From assembly GCF_018257515.1 (NCBI RefSeq), contig NZ_JAERJR010000001.1, forward strand, positions 480,090 to 544,089: 64,000 bases of DNA. The letters run 5' to 3'. The DNA comes from Tatumella sp. JGM118. Its GTDB lineage: Bacteria > Pseudomonadota > Gammaproteobacteria > Enterobacterales > Enterobacteriaceae. The translations under genes and the position numbers were made by a program. Shown here in pieces: positions 21,261 through 31,249 of this stretch. Under the pieces are notes generated by a model. It ran no database searches. It saw only the letters and a list, made by a program, of their open reading frames with translations, and was not told the origin of the DNA. Numbering within the stretch: position 1 is the stretch's first letter; each line of letters opens with the position of its first letter.

Positions 21261-21671
21261 ATGACAACGGAAAAAAACGGGAATACCCCGGCACGTGACC
21301 TGACAGAAATACAACGCTATGTCACCCGGGATCGCGGGACGGAACCGCCGTTCAGCGGTGCTTTATTGCATAATACTGACGAAGGGATTTACCACTGTCT
21401 GGTCTGTCATGTGCCGCTGTTTTATTCAGAGACAAAGTTCGATGCCGGTTGCGGATGGCCGAGTTTTTACCAGCCTGTCTCCCCGGAGGCTATCCACTAT
21501 ATTGAGGATTTCTCACACGGTATGCACCGGACAGAAATTCGTTGTGCGCATTGTGATTCGCACCTCGGCCATGTGTTCCCGGACGGTCCGCAACCCACGG
21601 GCGAGCGTTACTGTGTCAACTCTGCCTCGTTAAGTTTTACCGATCCGCAAGGCAACAATACACCGGGGTAA
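21261..21671 (+). CDS. msrB: MsrB, methionine-R-sulfoxide reductase B
   Basis: MsrB reduces the R epimer of protein methionine sulfoxide. The four zinc cysteines are in CLVC and CAHC. The catalytic cysteine is in [11 protein letters not shown] near the C terminus, and GCGWPSFY is intact. Length is 136, one less than E. coli. It diverges from gapA and is followed 3 bases later by yeaC. Confidence 0.97.
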   Translation: MTTEKNGNTPARDLTEIQRYVTRDRGTEPPFSGALLHNTDEGIYHCLVCHVPLFYSETKFDAGCGWPSFYQPVSPEAIHYIEDFSHGMHRTEIRCAHCDSHLGHVFPDGPQPTGERYCVNSASLSFTDPQGNNTPG

Positions 21672-21674
21672 CTG

Positions 21675-21950
21675 ATGAAGGATCTTGAAAATCTACTGGC
21701 TGGCATGACCCCGGAGTTGTATGAACGCCTGGTTCTGGCCAGTGAAACCGGTAAGTGGCCGGATGGTGTGGCGCTGACCCCGGCACAGCGTGAACACACG
21801 CTTCAGTTGGTAATGTTATGGCAGGCCAGATATAACGATAACCCCGGGCATATGACGATTGCCAAAGGCGGGGAGATGGTGCTGAAGAGTAAGCAGGCAC
21901 TGAAGGAAGAATTTGGCATCGACGGTGCGGTGACCAAACTGACCCTGTAG
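21675..21950 (+). CDS. yeaC: YeaC family protein (DUF1315)
   Basis: The small 91-residue protein begins MKDLENLLAGMTPELYERL and has no signal peptide or membrane segment. It is the conserved neighbour of msrB in enterobacteria; function unknown. The 3-base gap to msrB suggests translational coupling. Confidence 0.92.
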   Translation: MKDLENLLAGMTPELYERLVLASETGKWPDGVALTPAQREHTLQLVMLWQARYNDNPGHMTIAKGGEMVLKSKQALKEEFGIDGAVTKLTL

Positions 21951-21959
21951 TTGCCCTGT

Positions 21960-21992
21960 TACCGGCTTGTCCGGACCCCACACAAGCCGGTA
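21960..21992. terminator. Bidirectional stem-loop yeaC/ansA
   Basis: TACCGGCTTGT and ACAAGCCGGTA form an 11-bp perfect stem between the convergent stops of yeaC and ansA. Confidence 0.7.
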
Positions 21993-21999
21993 CGGGACG

Positions 22000-23013
22000 T
22001 TAATCCGCGGTCAGCTCGCCACGGAGGTTTTGCTGCATAAGCGCGCGGATCTGTTGCGGATCATAGCCGGCAGAAAGCAGATAATGCAGCTTGGTCAGCG
22101 CCGCTTCTACGGTGAGATCATAGCCACTGATCACTCCGGCATTTTCCAGCGCATTGCCGGTGGCATACCCCCCCATATTCACTTTCCCCGAAATGCATTG
22201 CGTCAGATTGACGACCACAATGCCGCGCTCTGAAGCCTGCCTGAGTTCGGTCAGAAACTCGGTATTCTGCGGAGCGTTGCCGACACCATACGAACGAAGG
22301 ATTAGCGCTTTCACCGGCTGACGCAGGAAGTTACGCACAACGTCGGCCGATATTCCGGGATACAGCGTAACGACCCCCACCGGCTGTGGCGTGATCGGGT
22401 GGACGGTAAACGGCCCCTGAGCCTGCGGTGCCGCCGGCGTATGTAACCGGCGGATATGGATACCCGCTTCCAGCAGCGGGGTGAGGTTCGGGGAGGCAAA
22501 AGCATCGAAGCCATCGGCATGGGCCTTTGTGGTCCGGTTACCCCGAAAGAGCGTGTTATTAAAAAATAACGTGACTTCATTCACCGGGTAATTTGCGGCG
22601 ACATACAATGCATTCAGCAGATTCTGCTGTCCGTCTGAACGCATTTCGGCCAGGGGTATCTGTGACCCTGTCACAATGACCGGTTTCCCCAGGTTTTCCA
22701 GCATAAACGACAGCGCCGAGGCGGTAAACGCCATGGTATCGGTACCGTGCAGGATCACAAAACCATCATACAGTGCATAGTTTTTGTGGATATCATCGGC
22801 TATAACCTGCCAGTCCTGTGGCGTCATGTCTGACGAGTCCATCAGCGGCTGATATTCATGAATCGAGAAGGAGGGCATTTCCGGACGATGGAACTCCGGC
22901 ATTGCCAGTAATTGCTGTTGCAGATGCCCGGACACCGGTATATACCCCTGGGCAGAACGCTGCATACCAATGGTCCCGCCCGTGTAGGCAACATAAATAT
23001 TTTTTCTCTGCAT
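22000..23013 (-). CDS. ansA: AnsA, cytoplasmic L-asparaginase I
   Basis: AnsA hydrolyses asparagine to aspartate and ammonia in the cytoplasm. Both catalytic threonine motifs are present: YTGGTIGM near residue 13 and VILHGTDTMAFTA near 90. No signal peptide separates it from the periplasmic type II enzyme. Length (337) matches E. coli AnsA. It is downstream of sppA on the same strand, an arrangement also found in E. coli. Confidence 0.96.
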   Translation of the reverse strand: MQRKNIYVAYTGGTIGMQRSAQGYIPVSGHLQQQLLAMPEFHRPEMPSFSIHEYQPLMDSSDMTPQDWQVIADDIHKNYALYDGFVILHGTDTMAFTASALSFMLENLGKPVIVTGSQIPLAEMRSDGQQNLLNALYVAANYPVNEVTLFFNNTLFRGNRTTKAHADGFDAFASPNLTPLLEAGIHIRRLHTPAAPQAQGPFTVHPITPQPVGVVTLYPGISADVVRNFLRQPVKALILRSYGVGNAPQNTEFLTELRQASERGIVVVNLTQCISGKVNMGGYATGNALENAGVISGYDLTVEAALTKLHYLLSAGYDPQQIRALMQQNLRGELTAD

Positions 23014-23082
23014 GAAGTATTCTTTTCAAAAGTCGTAAAAAAGCCGGAAGATGGCGGCAGTATATAGCAATTTCCGGGGAAA

Positions 23083-23107
23083 GCAGCCTGAACCCGGTTC
23101 AGGCTGC
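23083..23107 (-). terminator. Stem-loop between sppA and ansA
   Basis: GCAGCCTGAACC and its complement form an almost uninterrupted 12-bp palindrome, 7 bases after the sppA stop. It probably reduces read-through into ansA. Confidence 0.6.
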
Positions 23108-23114
23108 CAGCCGG

Positions 23115-24980
23115 TCAGTTCATTACGCCGCAGTTAAGACAATACGCATATCGGTTTTGCGGATCGGCCGCCTGGCCGGTCAGACCAGGCTGATTTTGTA
23201 AATCGGTCATCACTTCCGCCAGCGGTGCGGGCAGGAAAGCCTTAATACTGGCAGGCAGTGACGCGCTGACCGAAGAACTCATCTGATCCAGTACCTGATC
23301 AAAGAAGGTCGGTTGCTCCTGATACCAGTCCAGACGAGGCGTGGTGATATGTGCCAGCACCGCAGCTTTCTGTGTTGCATCATCAAAGTCACCGAGTTCA
23401 TCAACCAGTCCGTTTTCTTTTGCATCACTGCCGGTCCAGACATGGCCCTGAGCAATCTGATCGATCTGCTCCGTGGTTTTATGACGGGAGTCTGCTACCA
23501 GGCTGAGGAAGTTATGATATCCATTTTCGATGCTGATTTGCATCATTTGCTGCACCTGGTCCGGCAATGCTTTGGTCATAGCAACATCCGCCAGCGGGGA
23601 AGTCGAAACCCCATCGGTGTGGACGCCCAGGGTACTCAGCGAATTCTCTATGGTATTAATCACCCCGAAGATACCAATCGATCCGGTCAGGGTCGAAGGG
23701 CTGGCGATAATATAGCTGGCCGGGGTCGAGATCCAGTAGCCGCCGGAGGCGGCCACACCGCCCATAGAGACAACCACAGGTTTGCCGGCTTGTTTTGCGG
23801 CCATCAGTTCTTCACGGATAGCTTCAGAAGCGGTCACACTGCCGCCCGGGCTGTTGACCCGCAGGATGATGGCCTTAATATTTTTATCCAGACGCGCCGT
23901 ACGGATTTGTGAAACCAGCGTATCACTCCCAACGTTACCTGCACCGGACTCACCGTCCACAATCGCGCCGTTGGCGACAATGACCGCGATATTTGCCGGG
24001 GCACTGGTCTGCGACTCTTTTAGCGGATAATCATAGATACTGACATTACGGTAGTCATGGGTCTGACTATCCCAGCCAAATTTATGGATAAGGATCTGAT
24101 CCACTGCCGCCCGGGATTCCAGTCCATCTACCAGTCGGCTATTCAGCGCATAAGTAGCGGTATTACCGTTTACGGCTTTCAGGGCCGTGATCAGATTGTC
24201 CGCGCCAGGAAAGACCTGCTGCGGCGTTAACTGACGGTTGGCCGAAACGGTGGTCAGATAGTTATTCCATAACTGAGTGATCCAGCGGGTATCGGCATCT
24301 CTCGCGGCCGCTGACATGTTATCGCGCAGGAAAGGTTCTACTGCAGATTTATAGGTGCCGACACGGAAAACATGGGATGACACTTTCAGCGTATCCAGCA
24401 GGGTTTTGTAGTAGAGGGCATTAGTGGCCATACCATGAATGTCGACCGCTCCCTGAGGAGAGAGGTAAACCGTATTGGCAAAACTGGCCAGATAATATTG
24501 TGCCTGACTGAAATTATCGCCATAGGCGTACACAGGTTTACCGGCATCACGGAATTCCCGTAAAGCTTTTCCGATATATTGCAGCGCTGGCTGGTCACCG
24601 CCGCCGAAATTGCGCAGATCCAGCACGATACCGGTAATTTTATCGTCACTCTTCGCCTGACGAATGGCATTCACGATATCGAAGACCGAGTTCTGCTGCA
24701 GTGTTTCACTGCGGCTGCCCAGTAACTCCCGGCCAATTTTACTCAGACGGTTTTGTGCCGAAGGCTGGTCAACGACCATACCGGCGAGGTCAATCTTCAA
24801 TGCACCGCCGGTCAGCGTTTTTGCCGAATTCGCCGATCCGCCACTGACCTGTGACCAAATCCCGACGCCCGCGACGATCAGCAACAGCAGGAAGAGGTTC
24901 AGGATAAACTCCCTGATAAAATTGATTATCCGCCAGACGGCAGAAAATAACCTGCCGGTAATTCGCCACAAAGTGCGCAT
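23115..24980 (-). CDS. sppA: SppA, signal peptide peptidase (protease IV)
   Basis: This inner-membrane serine protease degrades cleaved signal peptides. One N-terminal membrane anchor ([18 protein letters not shown]) lies at residues 25-42. Two tandem S49 domains follow. The catalytic lysine is Lys211 (VGTYKSAVEP) and the nucleophile is about Ser412 (GGVAASGGYW), a Ser/Lys dyad split between domains. The ATG at 24980 follows TGGAGA and gives 621 residues. The C terminus ends with a CLNC pair. Confidence 0.96.
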   Translation of the reverse strand: MRTLWRITGRLFSAVWRIINFIREFILNLFLLLLIVAGVGIWSQVSGGSANSAKTLTGGALKIDLAGMVVDQPSAQNRLSKIGRELLGSRSETLQQNSVFDIVNAIRQAKSDDKITGIVLDLRNFGGGDQPALQYIGKALREFRDAGKPVYAYGDNFSQAQYYLASFANTVYLSPQGAVDIHGMATNALYYKTLLDTLKVSSHVFRVGTYKSAVEPFLRDNMSAAARDADTRWITQLWNNYLTTVSANRQLTPQQVFPGADNLITALKAVNGNTATYALNSRLVDGLESRAAVDQILIHKFGWDSQTHDYRNVSIYDYPLKESQTSAPANIAVIVANGAIVDGESGAGNVGSDTLVSQIRTARLDKNIKAIILRVNSPGGSVTASEAIREELMAAKQAGKPVVVSMGGVAASGGYWISTPASYIIASPSTLTGSIGIFGVINTIENSLSTLGVHTDGVSTSPLADVAMTKALPDQVQQMMQISIENGYHNFLSLVADSRHKTTEQIDQIAQGHVWTGSDAKENGLVDELGDFDDATQKAAVLAHITTPRLDWYQEQPTFFDQVLDQMSSSVSASLPASIKAFLPAPLAEVMTDLQNQPGLTGQAADPQNRYAYCLNCGVMN

Positions 24981-25149
24981 AATTTCTCCATATAATTGTC
25001 TGCAGACCATTCTGCGGCCTGCGCTCTGAATCATTCCGCCCTCATCCTAAAGAGCGCCGCTCTAAAAGTCAGCAGGAAATCACAGCAGACTGTTACAAAT
25101 CACGTTGTTATGCCAGACTTGTCAGAGACAGACTGCATATGAGGACGTT

Positions 25150-25698
25150 ATGAACGCATTAGATTTATTATTACAGCGACGCTCTGCGTCACGGCTGGTG
25201 GAACCGGCACCCGAAGGTGAAACGCTGGAAAATATTCTGCAGGCAGGTTTGCGTGCGCCTGATCATGGTGCTCTGCAACCCTGGCACTTTGTTATGATCG
25301 CAGGAGAAGGGCGTGAACGTTTCAGCCAGCTGCTGGTTTCGGCCGCAACTCATGACGGGGCAGACGAAAAAGCCACAGAAAAAGCGCAGAATGCACCTTT
25401 CAGGGCTCCGCTGATTATCGCGGTGATTGCACGCTGTGAAGAACATCCTAAGGTGCCGGAATGGGAACAGGTGGTCTCTGCAGGATGCGCGGTGATGGCC
25501 ATGCAAATGGCGGCCCAGGCGCAGGGCTTTAACGGGATCTGGCGCAGTGGTGCCTGGACAGAACACGAGGTGGTTCGTCAGGGCCTGGGGTGCCGGCCAC
25601 AGGACAAGATTGTCGGTTTCCTGTATCTGGGAACCCCCCGGCTGAAAGCGGCACCATTAACAGCCGTTGATTCTGCACCTTTTGTCAGCCATTTCTGA
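25150..25698 (+). CDS. ydjA: YdjA, nitroreductase family protein
   Basis: This FMN-dependent nitroreductase-fold protein of 182 residues begins [16 protein letters not shown], with the FMN-binding Arg-rich start and a [13 protein letters not shown] block near residue 37. The physiological substrate is unknown. The ATG at 25150 follows GAGGAC. In E. coli it is followed by selD and topB; here topB comes next and selD is missing. Confidence 0.94.
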   Translation: MNALDLLLQRRSASRLVEPAPEGETLENILQAGLRAPDHGALQPWHFVMIAGEGRERFSQLLVSAATHDGADEKATEKAQNAPFRAPLIIAVIARCEEHPKVPEWEQVVSAGCAVMAMQMAAQAQGFNGIWRSGAWTEHEVVRQGLGCRPQDKIVGFLYLGTPRLKAAPLTAVDSAPFVSHF

Positions 25699-25899
25699 CA
25701 GATCTTTGTCAGCCAGTCTGGCATGATTACCCTATGATAGTGCCCCGGACCTTTGTGCCGGGCGTTTGTCGTTATGCCGCAGTATGCAGAAGACCGGCAG
25801 AGCAGCCGGCAGGTCGCCGGTTCCGGCGACTGAAAGTATTCACCCCTGGCACGGAGGTCACCCCAACCCGGAGCCGGAAAAAAAGGAAGATCGCGGTTA

Positions 25900-27825
25900 A
25901 TGCGTTTGTTTATTGCCGAAAAACCCAGCCTTGCCCGGGCGATTGCTGAAGTTTTGCCTGAACCCCATCGTCGCGGGCAGGGTTTTATTGCCTGCGGAGA
26001 TGACCAGATTGTGACCTGGTGTGTCGGCCATCTGCTGGAACAGGCACAACCGGAAAATTATGACCCGCGTTTTGCTCGCTGGTCACTGGCCGATCTGCCG
26101 ATTGTCCCTGAAAAATGGCAACTGAAACCTCGCCCTGAAGTCGCAAAACAGCTCAGCGTCATCGACGGATTGTTGCAGAAGGCAACCCATATCGTTCATG
26201 CCGGTGACCCCGATCGTGAAGGACAGTTACTGGTTGACGAAGTGCTGGATTATCTGAAACTCAGCGATGAGAAAAGAAAGTCGGTTCAGCGTTGTCTGAT
26301 CAATGATCTCAATCCACAGTCGGTCGCCCGTGCCATCGAACGGTTACGGGATAACCGTGATTTCGTGCCGCTCTGTATTTCTGCGCTGGCCAGGGCAAGG
26401 GCCGACTGGTTGTACGGTATCAATATGACCCGGGCGTATACCCTGTTTGGCCGTAATGCCGGCTACGACGGTGTGCTCTCTGTCGGCCGGGTGCAGACTC
26501 CGGTACTCGGACTGGTGGTGCGTCGTGACGAAGAGATTGAAAACTTTATTGCCCGCGATTTCTTTGAAGTGAAAGCTCATATTCTGGCCGGGGATGAACA
26601 ACGGTTTACCGCAGTGTGGGTGCCCAGTGATGCGTGTGAGTCCTGGCAGGATGAAGAGGGCCGGCTACTTAACCGTTCACTGGCAGAACATGTCTGTCAG
26701 CGGATCAACGGCCAGCCGGCGATGGTCAGCCATTATCAGGATAAACGTGAGTCTGAGATAGCACCATTGCCGTTCTCGTTATCCGGTTTACAGATTGAAG
26801 CTGCCCGCCGGTTCGGGCTCAGCGCCCAGACCGTACTGGATGTCTGCCAGCGGCTTTACGAAACCCATAAACTGATCACTTATCCCCGTTCAGACTGTCG
26901 TTATCTGCCGGAAGAACACTTCGCCGGACGTCATGCGGTGCTGGAAGCGATCGGCACACATCTGCCTCATCAGGCAATGCCACAGGAACTGGACACCGAT
27001 GTGCGTAACCGTTGCTGGGATAATAAAAAGGTCGATGCTCACCATGCCATTATTCCTACCGCCAGACGCAGCCGGACAAAACTGACCGAGAATGAGCTGA
27101 ATATTTACGGGCTGGTGGCTCGCCAGTATCTGATGCAGTTCTGCCCGGACGCGGTTTACCGGAAATGTGTTATCGATCTGGAGATTGCGGGTGGGAAGTT
27201 TATCGCCAAAGCACGTTTCCTGGCGGTCGCCGGCTGGCGGGTATTGCTGGGTAACAAAGAGCGTGATGAGGAAAATGATGGCACGCCGCTGCCTGAAGTC
27301 AAAAAAGGGGATGAGCTGTTGTGCGAAAAAGGCGAGGTGGTGGAAAAGAAAACACAGCCCCCGCGCCACTTCACCGATGCGACCTTACTTTCTGCAATGA
27401 CCGGGATCGCCCGTTTTGTCCAGGATAAAGCCTTAAAGAAAGTGCTCAGAGAGACCGATGGATTAGGAACCGAGGCGACGCGTGCAGGGATCATCGAATT
27501 GCTGTTTAAACGGGGATTTCTGGAAAAGAAGGGCCGGTATATTCATTCCACAGTCGTGGGTAAGGCCCTGATCCACGCGTTACCACAGCCGGCAGCCAGC
27601 CCTGATATGACGGCACAGTGGGAGTCGATGCTGACCAGTATCAGCGAGAAAAACTTCCGCTATCAGGATTTTATGCAGCCTCTGGTCGGAACGCTGCATC
27701 AGCTGATCGGCGAAGCCCGGCGTACCCCCCCTGTACAGATCCTCAGGCAGTTGCCCCGCGGACAGGCAAAACGCCCCAGCAAGGGCAGTAGTAAAGGCAG
27801 GAAACATAAAGCCAGCCGGGAGTGA
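25900..27825 (+). CDS. topB: TopB, DNA topoisomerase III
   Basis: TopB is a type IA topoisomerase that decatenates and resolves recombination intermediates together with RecQ. The Toprim domain is N-terminal ([19 protein letters not shown], with the DPDREGQ metal site near residue 104). The catalytic tyrosine is Tyr328 in [12 protein letters not shown]. The basic C-terminal tail is rich in Lys, Ser and Gly. Length is 641 against 653 in E. coli, with the difference in the tail. Confidence 0.97.
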   Translation: MRLFIAEKPSLARAIAEVLPEPHRRGQGFIACGDDQIVTWCVGHLLEQAQPENYDPRFARWSLADLPIVPEKWQLKPRPEVAKQLSVIDGLLQKATHIVHAGDPDREGQLLVDEVLDYLKLSDEKRKSVQRCLINDLNPQSVARAIERLRDNRDFVPLCISALARARADWLYGINMTRAYTLFGRNAGYDGVLSVGRVQTPVLGLVVRRDEEIENFIARDFFEVKAHILAGDEQRFTAVWVPSDACESWQDEEGRLLNRSLAEHVCQRINGQPAMVSHYQDKRESEIAPLPFSLSGLQIEAARRFGLSAQTVLDVCQRLYETHKLITYPRSDCRYLPEEHFAGRHAVLEAIGTHLPHQAMPQELDTDVRNRCWDNKKVDAHHAIIPTARRSRTKLTENELNIYGLVARQYLMQFCPDAVYRKCVIDLEIAGGKFIAKARFLAVAGWRVLLGNKERDEENDGTPLPEVKKGDELLCEKGEVVEKKTQPPRHFTDATLLSAMTGIARFVQDKALKKVLRETDGLGTEATRAGIIELLFKRGFLEKKGRYIHSTVVGKALIHALPQPAASPDMTAQWESMLTSISEKNFRYQDFMQPLVGTLHQLIGEARRTPPVQILRQLPRGQAKRPSKGSSKGRKHKASRE

Positions 27826-27828
27826 CTT

Positions 27829-27924
27829 ATGCTGTCTGTAACCCTCGGATTTCTGATGATCCTGGGTGCGGTAACCGTGCTGGCCGCAGAGGTTAGCCCG
27901 TATTCAGACCTGAAAACCTTTTGA
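27829..27924 (+). CDS. Possible small membrane peptide after topB (31 aa)
   Basis: ATG at 27829 opens a 31-codon frame with a hydrophobic segment (LSVTLGFLMILGAVTVLAA) and a short polar tail. CGGGAG sits 7 bases upstream, and the ATG is 3 bases beyond the topB stop, so coupled translation is possible. I recognise no family; chance cannot be excluded. Confidence 0.35.
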   Translation: MLSVTLGFLMILGAVTVLAAEVSPYSDLKTF

Positions 27925-28193
27925 AAAGGGTAACGTGGATAGTGCCCGGCGAGTTATATGAGGCCTTCAAGGACAGCGTCATTACGCCGGAGGGCAGAAA
28001 AATCTCCCGCTCAGTGATAATGCCTGGCGAGTGTTCATTGTAAATTTTGAAAGCTGAACAGTGGCCGCCGGGCGGGCCAGCCAGTCTGCCGGAACAATCA
28101 CCGGCAATTATGGCGGGGCTGAAAAGCGGGGGCCAGTGTTTACGATGCGGCCGGGAGCGCCGTGTGCCGGGGGCATTACCGCTGATCCGGCAG
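27925..28193. other. Spacer topB-xthA, no clear gene
   Basis: About 270 bases lie between convergent genes. A frame from TTG 27921 encodes a 40-residue soluble-looking peptide (core GELYEAFKDSVITPEGRK) without a ribosome-binding site. It may be a gene remnant. The rest is GC-rich and featureless. Confidence 0.35.
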
Positions 28194-28217
28194 CCCGCGG
28201 ACCATCAGGCCCGCGGG
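28194..28217 (-). terminator. Stem-loop after xthA
   Basis: CCCGCGG and CCGCGGG pair around a 10-base loop, 24 bases past the xthA stop. The U tract is absent, so the assignment is tentative. Confidence 0.4.
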
Positions 28218-28241
28218 AACGTCTCCGTCGGTGAGTGAAAC

Positions 28242-29048
28242 TCAGAGATCAAAGGTCGCCCAGACCGGGGCATGATCTGACGGTTTTTCCATACTGCGGA
28301 TATCATAATCGATACCGGTCTGCAGACACCGGCTGGCCAGAGGCTGACTTGCCAGCAGTAAATCGATGCGCAGACCGCGGTTATCATTGAACCCCTTCGA
28401 ACGGTAATCAAACCAGGAGAAGCGGTCATGAGTGTCAGGCCAGGCAGCCCGCCAGGTATCGGTCAGCCCCCATCCGAGCAGTTTATCCATCCACTCGCGC
28501 TCTTCCGGCAGGAAAGAACACTTACCGGTACGCAGCCAGCGTTTGCGGTTGTCATCACCGATACCGATATCACTGTCGGTACAGCTGATATTCATATCGC
28601 CCATGATCAGTACCGGCTGCTGCGGATCTAAGCGCGATTCCAGATGATCCTGCAGGTCACGGTAAAATTTCTCTTTTGCAGGGAACTTCAGCGGATGGTC
28701 GCGGCTTTCCCCCTGCGGGAAATAGCCATTAATCACCGTAATATTACCGATAGCCGAGGGGATCTCAGCCATTATTATCCGCCGCTGGGCATCCTCTTCA
28801 TCGGTAATAAAACCACGCTGCACACTGACCGGTTCCATTTTCGTCATCAGTGCGACGCCATAGTGGCCTTTCTGGCCATGGAAGAAGACGTGGTAACCGA
28901 GTTTCTGTACTTCTTCCAGCGGGAACATATCATCGTGAACTTTGGTCTCCTGCAACCCGATAATATCCGGCTGGTGAGTTTCAACCAGTGCGGCCAGCTG
29001 ATGGGGACGTGCCCGGAGTCCGTTGATATTGAAAGAAACAAATTTCAT
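28242..29048 (-). CDS. xthA: XthA, exonuclease III
   Basis: XthA is the major AP endonuclease and 3'-5' exonuclease of base excision repair. The EEP fold signatures are present: [18 protein letters not shown] at the start, [12 protein letters not shown] with the metal-binding Glu near residue 34, GDMNI near 153 and SDHAPVW at the C terminus. Length (268) equals E. coli. Confidence 0.98.
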   Translation of the reverse strand: MKFVSFNINGLRARPHQLAALVETHQPDIIGLQETKVHDDMFPLEEVQKLGYHVFFHGQKGHYGVALMTKMEPVSVQRGFITDEEDAQRRIIMAEIPSAIGNITVINGYFPQGESRDHPLKFPAKEKFYRDLQDHLESRLDPQQPVLIMGDMNISCTDSDIGIGDDNRKRWLRTGKCSFLPEEREWMDKLLGWGLTDTWRAAWPDTHDRFSWFDYRSKGFNDNRGLRIDLLLASQPLASRCLQTGIDYDIRSMEKPSDHAPVWATFDL

Positions 29049-29439
29049 GTTTTAACCACAGTCAGAGAATTTATCCGCGATGGTAGCGATTTTTTCAATA
29101 AATGTCACCGTCACGGCAGGGATGAGGCGGCCGGAACGCAAGGCAGTAAAACGTCGGTTGCCAGTAACACCGGGAAGTCTTCCGGCCGGGTAATCCGCGG
29201 ACCACTGACTCTGCGGACAACCTGATGGCGGGCAGTGCAGATAAAAGGGAGAGTACAGACAATACGGATGACCCCGACAAGGAACCGGTAAGATCAGGCT
29301 GAATACAGACCAGGGATCGCTTTAATCATCAGGCAGTGCGTATGACAAACGGGTAAGGATAAGAAAACGAAGCGGGTTTTCAATACAGATAACAGGAAGA
29401 GTGAACCGGAAATGACAGAGGAGGATACAGGTCAGGAAA
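29049..29439. other. Intergenic stretch xthA to tRNA-Tyr
   Basis: About 390 bases contain the xthA promoter and the 3' flank of the tRNA gene. No open frame with family resemblance and no further tRNA was seen. Confidence 0.45.
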
Positions 29440-29524
<85 letters not shown>

Positions 29525-29561
29525 AGATTGTGATGCTTCGTTGACTGCTGAAGCGGGATGC

Positions 29562-29589
29562 ATAATAACAAAACCTATCGTGGTGTAAA
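29562..29589 (-). promoter_or_regulatory. Sigma-70 promoter of tRNA-Tyr
   Basis: On the minus strand TTTACA (29584-29589) and TATTAT (29562-29567) are separated by 16 bases. A GC-rich segment follows the -10 box, as is common for stringently controlled stable RNA genes. It lies about 40 bases upstream of the mature tRNA. Confidence 0.55.
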
Positions 29590-29590
29590 C

Positions 29591-29621
29591 AGGCAAAACA
29601 GATATTTATGACTGTTTGCCT
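29591..29621 (-). terminator. Stem-loop after purU
   Basis: AGGCAAAACAG and CTGTTTGCCT pair with a single bulged A. It lies about 50 bases past the purU stop and just before the tRNA promoter, so it likely insulates the tRNA from purU transcription. Confidence 0.5.
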
Positions 29622-29669
29622 GTTTTTTGCACTGAAAATTAATGGGTTGCGTATTATTTACCCAATAAA

Positions 29670-30518
29670 TTACAGAATGATCGTCCGGTTACCGTAGACA
29701 AAGACCCGTTGCGCCAGCACCTTGTCCAGTGCGCGGCTCAGGGCATTTTTCTCAACATCTCTGCCCGCACGCATCATATCGTCAGCGCTGAAGGTGTGAT
29801 CGACATGGATCACGTCCTGCATAATGATCGGGCCTTCATCGAGATTATCATTAACATAATGCGCCGTCGCGCCGATAATCTTTACACCACGCTCATAGGC
29901 CTGATGATAAGGCCGTGCACCGATAAAGGCTGGCAGGAAAGAGTGGTGGATATTAATAATTTTATTAGGAAACCGCTTAACGAATTCAGGGGTCAGTACC
30001 CGCATGTATTTCGCCAGCACGACATAATCCGGCTGATAGCGTTCAATCTCATCAGCCATCAGCATATCGTGTTCTTCGCGGGTATGTCCTTCGTGGCTTA
30101 TCAGTACAAAGGGGATATCGAAACGTTCCACCAGTGAGCGTAAGGTTTCATGGTTGCCGATAACGGCCGCAATTTCCATGTCCAGACCGCCAAAGGCACT
30201 TTTCATCAGTAAGTCGCCCAGGCAGTGAGCTTCTTTTGTCACCATAATCACGACACGGCGGCGACCGGCAGCTTGCAGTTCGCGGACGGAACCGGCAGGT
30301 AAGGCACTGTCTAAATCGGCCAGCAGAGTGGTGTCATTAAAGATCCCCTCAAGTTCGGTACGCATAAAGAAGCGGCCGGTACGGTGATCTACAAATTCGT
30401 TATTCTGAACGATGTTCAGTTCGTGCTTGTAGCAAATATTGGTAATTTTAGCGATAAGGCCTTTCGCATCGGGACAAATGGTTCTTAAAACTTTTTTTTG
30501 TAGTGTCTGGGCTTGCAT
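29670..30518 (-). CDS. purU: PurU, formyltetrahydrofolate deformylase
   Basis: PurU hydrolyses 10-formyl-THF to formate and THF, supplying formate to PurT and balancing one-carbon pools. An N-terminal ACT domain (residues about 8-80) precedes the formyltransferase-fold catalytic domain with KIINIHHSFLPAF near residue 205 and the ATAHYVNDNLDEGP block near 235. Length is 282, close to E. coli. It is followed by tRNA-Tyr. Confidence 0.97.
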   Translation of the reverse strand: MQAQTLQKKVLRTICPDAKGLIAKITNICYKHELNIVQNNEFVDHRTGRFFMRTELEGIFNDTTLLADLDSALPAGSVRELQAAGRRRVVIMVTKEAHCLGDLLMKSAFGGLDMEIAAVIGNHETLRSLVERFDIPFVLISHEGHTREEHDMLMADEIERYQPDYVVLAKYMRVLTPEFVKRFPNKIINIHHSFLPAFIGARPYHQAYERGVKIIGATAHYVNDNLDEGPIIMQDVIHVDHTFSADDMMRAGRDVEKNALSRALDKVLAQRVFVYGNRTIIL

Positions 30519-30571
30519 TGTGCAATGTATCCTGTCGAATCAGATTTCAGTCATGAAGGGCGTTTTAGTTA

Positions 30572-31033
30572 TCATAAGCCACAACATTTTTTAAACTTTT
30601 TGCCCGAACCGCAGGGGCAGGGATCGTTTCTGCCAGCCTGCAGATGAACGCCGTCGATATAATACCAGTGTTGTTCTTCTCTGATAAAGCGTGAACGTTC
30701 GTAAATAGCAGAAGTTTGTTGTTTATCGCGATATCGGGCATAAAAGGTGACGAAGGCTTCATTACTATCTTTTTCATAAGTATGTGCGATAACATTCAGC
30801 CCGAGCCATTCAGTGTCGGACAAGCCGGAAGACAGGCTGGCGGTCAGCTCAGGGCTTCGTTGCGAAGGATGCCAGGTGGCAAGCAGCCAGCCGGAATTCC
30901 CGCGCTGATAAGCGGTGTAACGCGAACGCATCAGGGATTCAGCGTCAGGGATGCGGTGCTGTCCGCTCAGATAACGGCCACAGCAGGCATCATAGGTTTC
31001 TGTGTTGCCACAGGGGCAGTATTCGGTGGACAC
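30572..31033 (-). CDS. ychJ: YchJ family SEC-C motif protein
   Basis: The 153-residue protein is flanked by two metal-binding cysteine motifs: CPCG at the N terminus and a C-terminal SEC-C motif, [17 protein letters not shown]. The middle is an NTF2-like fold with MRSRYTAY near residue 35. Function is unknown. The start is a GTG with GGAG upstream. It is divergent from rssB, as in E. coli. Confidence 0.94.
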   Translation of the reverse strand: MSTEYCPCGNTETYDACCGRYLSGQHRIPDAESLMRSRYTAYQRGNSGWLLATWHPSQRSPELTASLSSGLSDTEWLGLNVIAHTYEKDSNEAFVTFYARYRDKQQTSAIYERSRFIREEQHWYYIDGVHLQAGRNDPCPCGSGKKFKKCCGL

Positions 31034-31249
31034 ATCATCTCCGGATTATTACAGCCTGTTGATATTATCATGTTACAACCTGACGGAAGGTAACAAAGTG
31101 AACGATTCGGAATGAACTATACTATAGTTAATTGTCAAATTCTTATTCCCGGGGGCGGGGGACGCTGCGAAAGCCTGTATTACAGGCCGCAAATGAAGTT
31201 CCTGGCCTGCGGAGAGGGTACCCGTCAGGTTTAACAACAGGTATTTGTA

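Noticed and set aside
28644..29225. 193-codon frame opposite xthA
   Set aside because: It is antisense to the xthA catalytic region and lacks support of its own.
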